64,000 bases of DNA, from positions 1 through 64,000 of the forward strand of contig NZ_VFIO01000001.1 in assembly GCF_007858365.1 (NCBI RefSeq), given 5' to 3'. Under the pieces are notes generated by a model. That model saw only the letters and a program-made list of their open reading frames with translations, was not told where the DNA came from and searched no databases. Source of the stretch: Pseudomonas saxonica (GTDB lineage Bacteria > Pseudomonadota > Gammaproteobacteria > Pseudomonadales > Pseudomonadaceae). Positions 56,910 to 64,000 of this stretch are shown piece after piece (the first letter of the stretch is position 1; every line of letters begins with the position of its first letter). A program made the position numbers and the translations under genes.

Positions 56910-58037
56910 TCTCCATGAAAAAGCAATCAGGCTTTTTTTGAACATTAAAATTTATGCCGCCTAGACGTAAGCTCTGGAGGGGCGTTTGCTCTGCGCCCCA
57001 CAATTATAGATCGCTAACGCAAACGCCGCCCAACACCACGCCCAATGGCAGTACGATCCGTACGAACTCTAAAAATCTTTGAGGGCTCAGAAAAAGAGTA
57101 ATATTAGTAATATCTCCTCCGAAAAACAGCCGCAGCCCTTATAGATAAAGGCCTACAGCAGTTTTTGGAAAAGGCTATATTGAAGCGATATGATGGCGAT
57201 AGTATTACCTTTCTTAAAAGCTATATTTCTACTCCTCAAAACCCAATGAATCCGGGGGGTTGCCAGAAATATTACTTTTCATATCGCTTCATATTACCTC
57301 ACCTTGTAATACCGAAAGCCCTTTAAAACCGGGGCCTCCACACCTATCCATCGACCCGTACTACTCATATCGCTCTTTTTGAAAATACCCCCTCGGTCTG
57401 AGAACTAATCTCAATAAAACGACGTTTTTTAGGCGAGCCTGATTTGCCCGAGCAATGAGGAATGTGATCGTCGACCATCTGCAGTCCCGTGAAATCCAAC
57501 AGATACGCTAAAGGCCCCGCCAGTCGTGGCAGGCAGGGAATTCAGCCTCTCCCCGCACACCATCAATACCTGCCCGAAAAAGATCGTACGCGTTTTTGAA
57601 AACACATCGAAACCTACGTTTTAAAAGTTTTCGCCCAATGAATCCGGGCACTTCACCGCTACGCCTTCCGCGTCCGTTCTGAGCACCTCCGTGCAACCGC
57701 GCTGCACTTCCCTTCAAAACTTTGCATTCTGTGCAATTGCCGAGCGGCTGCAGAGCCCCACGGCCCGCCTGGGCTGCAGGTTCGTTTGCACTACATCAGA
57801 ATTTGCACAAAAAAAAGACACAAGGCCCGTCGGCGGGAGGGGGATAAGTACTTTCCCAGCTGTTATTTTAAGTCAAACCTATGTTTGCAAATGTACGCTA
57901 CCAGTCGAGGGGATGTGTGCCGATGCTGAATGCTTTGCTATGCGGTCAATCAGTGATAAATTTTAGTAGCCTAAAGGAATAGTAATTTCGCTGGCCTTAT
58001 AAGACCAAACCTACCAAAAGCTACGCAAGGAATAATA
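56910..58037. other. 1.1-kb non-coding stretch with palindromes
   Basis: No credible gene is visible on either strand; the small frames at 57508-57717 and 57691-57966 have no ribosome site or family resemblance. The stretch contains a palindrome ATATTAGTAATAT (57101-57113), the inverted repeat at 57181-57291, and further copies of CATATCGCT. AAGGAATAATA before GTG 58038 is the ribosome site of the next gene. Confidence 0.6.
57181..57291. repeat. 13-bp perfect inverted repeat with 85-bp spacer
   Basis: TGAAGCGATATGA (57181-57193) and TCATATCGCTTCA (57279-57291) are exact inverted copies. CATATCGCT occurs once more at about 57369. The spacer includes a G-rich run (GGGGGG) and ends with ATTACTTT. 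Together these look like protein-binding iterons or the ends of a small element. Confidence 0.7.
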
Positions 58038-59300
58038 GTGAGAATATCTCTTATAGAAAATGGACTTGACTCCCTAAGAAAAGGGTACCAACACCTTAAC
58101 GAGCATGAAAACTTAGAATTATTGAAAGCGCAAGACGCTCAAAAATTTTCATCACTTAAAGATTCAATCTTGAACATCCAACATGGAGTGGAAATACTAT
58201 TCAAACATTTGTTAGTAACGCACAATGAATTCTTACTTTACACTGACATCAGTAGACTTAAAGAAGCTTACAGGAGTAAAGCAAAGGGCGAGATCTCCGA
58301 ACTATACGAAGCGGAAGGCGTCCATACGGTGACATTTAAAGAGTCCATAGATCGCCTTCGAGATATATGCGGGATTCCGATTAGCGAACAACTAAAAAAG
58401 AAACTACTCAAAGTTGAGTCTTGGCGAAACAAGATAACGCATAGCGCCGCAATAATTACAGAAGACGATGTGGCCAAAACGCTACTAGACCATCTATTTG
58501 ATCTGGACGAGCTTTTAGCACCTATACTAGGAGAACAGTACTACAAAGGACAAGGCCGCACCGAACTAGATAGAGCTTACAACCTAACAAAGAAAATCTA
58601 CGGGGAATTAAAAAACAAAATAAAAGCGCAAAGCATTGAAGCTTTGATTTCAGCCTTACGCTCCGCAAGAATAAAAAATGTTTCTCCGTCCGGCGTCATG
58701 ACAATTAAAAATTTTAAGCAAGCACATGAGTTTTTGCTTCATTTACAAAAAGATGGAAAGCTGAAATTCTCATGTGACGTAGTGAACTCTCATACATCCG
58801 GCCATGCCGTGGTAATTGAACATTTAGAAGAAAACTACATGACAATTTACACGACAGACAATCAAGTCGGTTACAAATTCCGCTTTGCCGGACTAGTAGT
58901 TTACATCCCAGAAATAAAAAGCAATGTTTCGCCTCTGATTTTTCTATTTTCTTCAAAAATAAAACCCAAGGGATCTAGCCCAGTTATTGATAGCCACGAT
59001 AGCTGGACTATCCAAAAAGGCATAGTATTTGATGAGGATGGCTCGGAGGACTGGACCAAGGTAAATCATGATAAATCAATAGCGGAAGTTTACAGCGAGT
59101 ATGACCCTACCCTACCACCTCACAAAGATGCAATCCGCATTCTCACTTCAGGCTTAGCGATATACATGAACGTTCAAAAACTAAACTACCCCTCCCCCCT
59201 AAACTACTTTAATGCAAGCCCTGAATTTTCTGCAGATACACTTGCCGATACTCTTACTAAGCAAATTGAGGAGAGAGCTCGGCAGGATGCTAAAGAGTGA
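58038..59300 (+). CDS. HEPN-like protein with an Rx4H motif
   Basis: This 420-residue protein starts at GTG 58038 (AAGGA 8 bases upstream). The N-terminal about 170 residues are helical with NIQHGVEILFKHLLV and a motif WRNKITHSA, giving Arg130-x4-His135. This is the HEPN ribonuclease signature, in a region that looks like HEPN helices. The C-terminal 230 residues are an unrecognised beta-rich domain. Its 3' end overlaps the convergent phage spike gene by 11 bases. HEPN proteins are common as RNases in toxin and anti-phage systems; activity here is inferred. Confidence 0.55.
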   Translation: MRISLIENGLDSLRKGYQHLNEHENLELLKAQDAQKFSSLKDSILNIQHGVEILFKHLLVTHNEFLLYTDISRLKEAYRSKAKGEISELYEAEGVHTVTFKESIDRLRDICGIPISEQLKKKLLKVESWRNKITHSAAIITEDDVAKTLLDHLFDLDELLAPILGEQYYKGQGRTELDRAYNLTKKIYGELKNKIKAQSIEALISALRSARIKNVSPSGVMTIKNFKQAHEFLLHLQKDGKLKFSCDVVNSHTSGHAVVIEHLEENYMTIYTTDNQVGYKFRFAGLVVYIPEIKSNVSPLIFLFSSKIKPKGSSPVIDSHDSWTIQKGIVFDEDGSEDWTKVNHDKSIAEVYSEYDPTLPPHKDAIRILTSGLAIYMNVQKLNYPSPLNYFNASPEFSADTLADTLTKQIEERARQDAKE

Positions 59301-60261
59301 CCGAATTCAGTTTTGTAAGCAGTAATCCCGCCTTTGCCGCATCTGCTAAAAACGCATCGGCTTGTGCAGGGATTTGTGGCGTGCCATGAGTATGTAAGGC
59401 TATCTGGTTTGCTAATTGCTCGACAAGACTTAACGTGTCGCATAACACTCTCAGTACGTTAATAGCGTCCGACCCCAACCAAATCTTAGGTGACTGTAAA
59501 TTAAGACTGATTTCTGCAACGCTTTTACGTAGTCCCTGGATCCGCTCCTGCATATCGCCACCCACCGTGGCGTTGTGCTTCTGCCCCACGACAAGGTTCA
59601 AGTCCCGCCCGGTCGCCTGGTGCAGATCATCCACCGCCGCCAAGCTCGCAGATCCACCCGACAGCAGCTTGAGCGCGCCCAGCGCTTCTATTTTCTTGAT
59701 CCCGCCTACTGACTCGGTTGAATGGTCGTCCACCGTCCTGGTGTGGTTCTGGAAGGTCTCTGTGTTATCCAGCGCTTCCACCTCGCGCTCAATCGCCTTG
59801 TCCTTAATCTTGCCATCGGTTTGACGCAGCCAGTTGCCATCCGCATCGACCCGCTGCTGGCACGCTTCGCTATGCTGCCAGACCTGATCCCCTTTCGGCA
59901 CCTTGGGCATACTCAGGCCGTGCGGGAGGATGGTTTGGATGTAGGGCTTGTGCGGCAGGCCGTAGGCGAAGCACACGACGACTTGGGTGCCTTCTTCGGG
60001 AAAGGCATAGATGCCCATTTCTTCGCCGCCTGTGGGCAGCGGCAGCGGCACCCCGGCCAGCATGGGCAGATCCGGATCCGGCTCGCCATCGGGCAACAGC
60101 ACTTGAATATCTACGGCATAGCGCGGACGGAAGTCGTCGCAGATTCCGGCGCCGCTGGGGGCATCGGCTACGGCCACAACCCGGGCAAAGCGCGGCAGGT
60201 GGTAACCACCTGAGAGTTCGGGGAATTGTCGTTCTACGCTACGGCGGATTGCGTCGTCCAT
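59290..60261 (-). CDS. phage baseplate/spike protein (gpV/gp5-like)
   Basis: This 323-residue protein has an OB-fold-like N-terminal half (YAVDIQVLLPDGEPD, GIYAFPEEGTQVVVCFAYGLPHKPYIQTILPHG). A beta-helix or coil-like C-terminal part follows (RDLNLVVGQKHNATVGGDMQERI, then LGSDAINVLRVL). These are typical of gpV/VgrG-type spike tips in tailed phages. The ATG at 60261 (MDDAIRRSVERQ) overlaps the previous gene by 28 bases. It is last in the module and converges with the HEPN-like gene. Confidence 0.7.
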   Translation of the reverse strand: MDDAIRRSVERQFPELSGGYHLPRFARVVAVADAPSGAGICDDFRPRYAVDIQVLLPDGEPDPDLPMLAGVPLPLPTGGEEMGIYAFPEEGTQVVVCFAYGLPHKPYIQTILPHGLSMPKVPKGDQVWQHSEACQQRVDADGNWLRQTDGKIKDKAIEREVEALDNTETFQNHTRTVDDHSTESVGGIKKIEALGALKLLSGGSASLAAVDDLHQATGRDLNLVVGQKHNATVGGDMQERIQGLRKSVAEISLNLQSPKIWLGSDAINVLRVLCDTLSLVEQLANQIALHTHGTPQIPAQADAFLADAAKAGLLLTKLNSVTL

Positions 60262-60938
60262 CGGATGGCCATCTGGTTGTCGACGAGGGCCACACTGGTG
60301 ATGCGCTCGCCTTGGTTGATTGTTGCACCTGGTCGCAACCCGGGAAGGGCCGCGATCAGTGCGCTTTGATTGCCTTGGTAGCCGTCGAACAGCTCGGCAG
60401 GCAGTTGTAGCGGCGTTCGCACGCCGAAGAAGCTGTCGGCCCAACTGCCCACAAACACTTCGCCGTCGCCTTGCTGCTGCCAGATGAAGTCGGGGATGTT
60501 GAACACGCGGGCCATGCTGTCCATGGCTTGAAAACCCGCTGCCAGGCTGTAGAAAAACGGGGCTTTTACACTGGCGTACGCTTGTGCCGGCACACGAAAA
60601 CGCAGGCCGGTGTGTTGGCTGATTTCGGTCAGCACGGCGCGCAGATCCACGTGACGCAGGTTCAGCGGCAGCGGTTTGGCAAGGATCGCGGCCATCTCGC
60701 GGCAGAACAGCACCTGCTGCACGCTGTTGGCAGCGGTGCAGCGCTCGACGTAGCCAATGAAGTGGCGTTGCAACGTGCTTTCGTTGTAGCCGATGTCGAG
60801 TGTGACAAGCCCCCTCACGGGGGCAGCGGCTTGAATGGTGAACGTGGCCCGGCCCGGGCTTTTCAAGTCCAGCCGCACCTCGTCTTTAATCAGGGCCACC
60901 GGCTCGCCGTTGATGCTGAGGATCTTGTGCAGTTTCAT
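60234..60938 (-). CDS. phage tail hub protein (gp44/gpD-like)
   Basis: This 234-residue protein has the arrangement SPGRATFTIQAAAPVRGLVTLDIGYNE, then HFIGYVERCTAANSVQQVLFCREM and LTEISQHTGLRFRVP. That is characteristic of tail hub proteins that form the ring above the spike. It overlaps its neighbours by 4 bases (upstream) and 28 bases (downstream). Confidence 0.65.
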   Translation of the reverse strand: MKLHKILSINGEPVALIKDEVRLDLKSPGRATFTIQAAAPVRGLVTLDIGYNESTLQRHFIGYVERCTAANSVQQVLFCREMAAILAKPLPLNLRHVDLRAVLTEISQHTGLRFRVPAQAYASVKAPFFYSLAAGFQAMDSMARVFNIPDFIWQQQGDGEVFVGSWADSFFGVRTPLQLPAELFDGYQGNQSALIAALPGLRPGATINQGERITSVALVDNQMAIRWTTQSAVA

Positions 60939-61492
60939 GCGCCACCTACCCCGCCCAACCAGCCATCAACCTTTTTCAACGTCGCTTCAAAGCCCGTCAG
61001 TTGTTGTTCGCCTCCATCCGAATCGGCGCCGGTACCGCCGCCACCACTTCCCACAGCCGCGCCCGGGCCGGATTGCGCTTTGACCCCATTGGCCGGGCGC
61101 CGTCCCTCGACTTTCTGCGGGTTGGAGACTTTTTCGCTCAGGGTGAACTGAATCCGCCAGGCACTGAGGGTGTCGTCTTCCCGGGCGCTGACGCCTTCGG
61201 AAAACTCCACCTGACGGATCCCGAACGCGCTGGCGGTGTCATTGACGACTCGATAAGTTTTGAGCTGGCCACCACCTTCAGTGGCTTCGGCCATCCGCAT
61301 CAGATCGCGAAGTTGCACCTGATCAATGTAGGGAATCATCATCGAAGCGGTCAGGGTCTTGGGCTTAAAGCCCTTGTGTGCGGTTTCGGTGTTGCTGGTC
61401 TGGCCTGAAAGATCAGCGGCTTCAATGCGCATATTCGCGGTGATTTTCAGGTTTTTGCCGCGCACCTGTTCGCCATCGAGTAACAGCGTCAT
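60935..61492 (-). CDS. phage baseplate complex protein
   Basis: The 185 residues run from ATG 61492, which gives an ATGA overlap with the previous stop. The N-terminal about 130 residues form a tube- or adaptor-like domain (VRGKNLKITANMRIEA, KPKTLTASMMIPYID, AWRIQFTLSEKVSNPQKVEGR). They are followed by a Gly/Ser-rich linker and a short helix. The family name is tentative, from resemblance to baseplate complex proteins. Confidence 0.55.
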   Translation of the reverse strand: MTLLLDGEQVRGKNLKITANMRIEAADLSGQTSNTETAHKGFKPKTLTASMMIPYIDQVQLRDLMRMAEATEGGGQLKTYRVVNDTASAFGIRQVEFSEGVSAREDDTLSAWRIQFTLSEKVSNPQKVEGRRPANGVKAQSGPGAAVGSGGGGTGADSDGGEQQLTGFEATLKKVDGWLGGVGGA

Positions 61493-62412
61493 AGGCCCAC
61501 CAGTTCGCGCACAAAGCTCAAGCCCTGTTCCGACCCCACCAGCAACACACCGGCACACAGCACCCACTCATGCCCGGGGGCTTCTTCCTTCAACAGATCC
61601 CGGCGCAAGTCGCTGGCTGTGCCCGGGCCGATCATCCGCGCGCGCAGGCTGCTGTCGGCATGGCCACCGGCGAGCAAGGCCTTAAGGTCGTTCAGTTGTT
61701 GGTCGCGTCCTTGCTGCTGCGCCACCTTGCGTTTGGCCAATGCCGCCAGATCGCTCATCGGTGAGCTGTCAGCCGCGTAGCTCTCCAACACCGCCAGTTG
61801 GCCGGACATGGATTGTTTGGCGGCCTTGAGCAATGTGCAGCGCTCCAGCGGCAACGCCTGCCAGCGCGGCAATGTCCCGGCGCTGGGCAATTCCCACTTT
61901 TCGGTTTCCAGTTTCGACAGGTGCCGCGCCCGGCGTTCGGCGCGCACCAGATCAGGCATCGGCAGCAACGCATTGAACCGGGACAAGCTTTCGGCCAACT
62001 GATCGAGACGAGTGGCCAGAAACATCAAGCACAACGCGTGCTGCGGCCCATCCGGGCGGCTGGCATCGCTGACATCCACCAGTTCGTTCGCCAGTTGCTG
62101 CACCAGGTTCGGCGCTGACAGAAAGCGCTGGTAGCCCGTGCCTTGGACCACGCCGCTTTGAAACGGCGTCACCACAAGACAGGCCGGGGCTTCACCCATC
62201 TGCTGAGTCAGTGCCGATCGGCCCGCATCAATCGCGCCTTGGGCCGCAGCACCCACCGGCCCGGGGTTGGTACTGGTCATGCCATCCAGCCCGCTCAAGC
62301 GCAGCGCCGTGCTGACCAACTCGCCGCTGGCCAGATCCTTGGCCGTGCTCAGTTGGCCCATCCATTGGGTGGCTTGCTCGGGCCAGCGCAAGGTTACGGG
62401 TGCCCAGCTCAT
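61489..62412 (-). CDS. unrecognised protein in the phage tail module
   Basis: This 307-residue protein is largely helical, with long runs of Leu/Ala/Arg/Gln (RARHLSKLETEKWELP, LAALAKRKVAQQQGRDQQLNDLKALL), and no signal peptide. It is coupled by ATGA to genes on both sides, so it is a structural or assembly part of the tail module. It resembles no named family I can state. Confidence 0.55.
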   Translation of the reverse strand: MSWAPVTLRWPEQATQWMGQLSTAKDLASGELVSTALRLSGLDGMTSTNPGPVGAAAQGAIDAGRSALTQQMGEAPACLVVTPFQSGVVQGTGYQRFLSAPNLVQQLANELVDVSDASRPDGPQHALCLMFLATRLDQLAESLSRFNALLPMPDLVRAERRARHLSKLETEKWELPSAGTLPRWQALPLERCTLLKAAKQSMSGQLAVLESYAADSSPMSDLAALAKRKVAQQQGRDQQLNDLKALLAGGHADSSLRARMIGPGTASDLRRDLLKEEAPGHEWVLCAGVLLVGSEQGLSFVRELVGL

Positions 62413-62978
62413 GAGATGGCCGCCCCCCAGTGAATGGCGTCGACAGCCTTCAAGTCGTTGTTGGTCAACGCTTGATCGAGTTGCTGTTTCAACTCATTGG
62501 CGTACACCAACAGCTTCATTTTGAATTGGTTGAAGTCCTCCCCCACTTGCCGCAATTGCTGAGCCGTGTGCAGGCGAAAGACCTTTTCACCCTGGGCATC
62601 ACGGCAGGGATAGTGCATATCAATACCCAGCAAAATGGCCGCGTTCAGGTTTAACTGGTCATCCAGCTGACTGCTGTAGTCAGCGCGTGTGCCAATGGCG
62701 CTTGAAGTGAAGCCCGAGGTGATGGCTTCTTCACAACGCTGATCAATGTCTTGGCGCGTACGCAATGTTTGCTGTTGCACGTTGAGCTTATAAGGCCGGA
62801 ATTCCAGCAGGTTCTTGAGGTAATAGGGCTGCTGATCCTTGCGGTAATTCAACGAGCCGTCATAGATGTTTTTCGCCACATCGACGGCTTCGTCCGGAAT
62901 CGAATCCCCATGCAAAGCCGTTGTATAGCGGGTCAGAATCAGGCCGTCGGCGGCCAGTAGAAAACAGAAACGGGCCAT
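62409..62978 (-). CDS. phage tail fibre-associated protein (DUF4376-like)
   Basis: The position of this 189-residue protein, 2 bases after the fibre stop, suggests a fibre chaperone or assembly protein. The QQTLRTRQDIDQRCEEAITSGFTSSAIG region and the C-terminal helices (QQLRQVGEDFNQFKMKLLVYANELKQQ) fit the DUF4376 style. It is coupled to the next gene by ATGA. Confidence 0.55.
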   Translation of the reverse strand: MARFCFLLAADGLILTRYTTALHGDSIPDEAVDVAKNIYDGSLNYRKDQQPYYLKNLLEFRPYKLNVQQQTLRTRQDIDQRCEEAITSGFTSSAIGTRADYSSQLDDQLNLNAAILLGIDMHYPCRDAQGEKVFRLHTAQQLRQVGEDFNQFKMKLLVYANELKQQLDQALTNNDLKAVDAIHWGAAIS

Positions 62979-62980
62979 GA

Positions 62981-64000
62981 TTATTTCCCCAACGCCAGAC
63001 AGAAGGCTTGGCCTTCATATGAAAAGGTGCCGCCCGCGTTCCAAAGGAAACGCGAACTGTCCACAACCTGGTGCACCATGCCGAAGTTGTTGCCAAAACC
63101 GCCCTGTGTGCTGGACATGAGACTGAACAACATGCCGAAGCACTCATTCGGGAACGGGGTCGGGAAGTAGCGGTAATCACTGCTGGACAAACACTCGCTG
63201 GTGGTCGCCCACTGCAATACCCAGCCGCCCAGCCACGTAGGGGCGGCAAAGTAGCCATTGCGCCCGATCGACCAGGAGCAACCCCGGCGCAGTTTCTTGG
63301 GCGTGACAATGGTGCTGTCATCGTTTCCCGCATCGATTTGGGCGTCAGAAGCAATGCGCGCCACGCCCACTTCGGCGGAAGTGGCCAGCTTTGAGCTGTC
63401 GATGATCGTGGCTTGCCCCTTGAACACAATCGGGTTCGCCCCTGCGTCTGCACGTCGCACGATCAGTTGACCGGCCGCGCCCGCCATTACCACCGCAGGC
63501 AGCCCGGTGTTGTGGCGCATCCAGCTAGAGCCGTCCCAGTAGCAGTTTTGCGACAGGCTGGTTTCGCTGATAGAGCTTAAAAATCCGTACTGCCCCCCGT
63601 GAATGTCCAGGCTGTCACCCGACAAGGGATTACGGTTTGGAATGGCGTCAGTGATGCCGTATTCCTTGAGCGTGGTGCCCTTGTCGGCCTTTTTATCCAG
63701 CGTTTTGTTGATGACAACCAGGTCTTTATTGATCTGCCCCACGTTCACATTGGTCTTGTCGATCGCGGTATTGATGGGCACCAACAAGCCGTCCACCTGG
63801 GTGCTGCTATAGGTGTTGTTGCTGTCCATTAACGTAGCGTCATACGTCCAGACAATGGGATTGGCCCCGGCCGCAACCTTGCGAATGTTCGCCCGGCCAT
63901 TGGTGACGGCCACGCATACGGCGGGCTTGCTGGTGTCGTGACGCATCCAGCGACTGTCCGCCCAGTAGCAGTTCTGGCACAGGCTGGATTCGAGAATCGA
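62981..64000 (-). CDS. phage tail fibre protein (5' end outside the window)
   Basis: Partial gene; its frame stays open to position 64000. At least 339 residues are visible. A unit of the type SLxQNCYWxxSxWMRHxTxxPA followed by ANPIVxxxATxxDS occurs twice, about 140 residues apart. The end (SDYRYFPTPFPNECFGMLFSL, GGTFSYEGQAFCLALGK) is a compact tip domain of the collar/fibre type. First visible gene of the minus-strand module. Confidence 0.75.
   Translation of the reverse strand, partial: SILESSLCQNCYWADSRWMRHDTSKPAVCVAVTNGRANIRKVAAGANPIVWTYDATLMDSNNTYSSTQVDGLLVPINTAIDKTNVNVGQINKDLVVINKTLDKKADKGTTLKEYGITDAIPNRNPLSGDSLDIHGGQYGFLSSISETSLSQNCYWDGSSWMRHNTGLPAVVMAGAAGQLIVRRADAGANPIVFKGQATIIDSSKLATSAEVGVARIASDAQIDAGNDDSTIVTPKKLRRGCSWSIGRNGYFAAPTWLGGWVLQWATTSECLSSSDYRYFPTPFPNECFGMLFSLMSSTQGGFGNNFGMVHQVVDSSRFLWNAGGTFSYEGQAFCLALGK

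Noticed and set aside
57508..57966. Small frames in the 1.1-kb island gap
   Set aside because: No start signal, no recognisable protein features, and overlapping frames on both strands.

Overview
The window reads as a Pseudomonas chromosome, most likely of the P. fluorescens group. The basis is gene content: a MuxABC-OpmB efflux operon, a tcuRABC tricarballylate operon, hldD, tpx and tal. Highly Pseudomonas-like intergenic palindromes of about 100-180 bp also recur between genes. Taxonomy is inferred from protein and repeat style, because no rRNA or complete tRNA is present.

Layout. 1-630 is a repeat-rich non-coding end (possible IS end, a 52-bp inverted repeat, a GATCAA tandem array). 631-9627 is the minus-strand muxA-muxB-muxC-opmB RND efflux operon. 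10048-16923 is housekeeping: tpx, a DUF3313 lipoprotein, tal and hldD facing each other, a serine/threonine permease, a DUF4946 protein and RidA. The tal/hldD interval holds a threefold tandem duplication of the two gene ends. 17046-37314 is a minus-strand extracellular contractile injection system (eCIS) of the Afp/PVC type. It is transcribed from the inner tube gene (37314) through sheaths, baseplate and spike to tape measure, AAA+ ATPase and tube cap (17046). 37845-39038 is an orphan GAF histidine kinase. 39628-44679 is tcuCBA with tcuR. 44944-53408 holds an LprI/MliC-type periplasmic protein, an AraC regulator beside a copper amine oxidase (tynA), a lipoprotein, azlCD with a divergent LysR gene, and a GNAT acetyltransferase.

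53446-59300 is an island edge. It contains a decayed tyrosine recombinase, a 3'-end tRNA fragment that looks like an attachment site, and three AT-rich genes of unknown role. Those are a DUF2971 protein, a protein with a PD-(D/E)XK-like motif, and a protein with a HEPN-like Rx4H motif. A 1.1-kb non-coding stretch with inverted repeats lies among them. 59290-64000 is a compact minus-strand phage-tail module (fibre, fibre chaperone, baseplate, hub and spike proteins) that runs off the window.

Most notable. (1) One of four eCIS sheath genes is split at a T8 run that contains a perfect U_UUU_UUU slippery heptamer; a -1 shift there restores the whole sheath reading frame. (2) The eCIS locus has no visible PAAR tip gene, a short protein in the fibre position, and a 36-bp minisatellite in the tape-measure gene. 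(3) The DUF2971 / nuclease-like pair plus the HEPN-like gene, between island remnants and a phage module, are candidates for an undescribed defence locus. (4) The tal/hldD junction has been triplicated with internal deletions.
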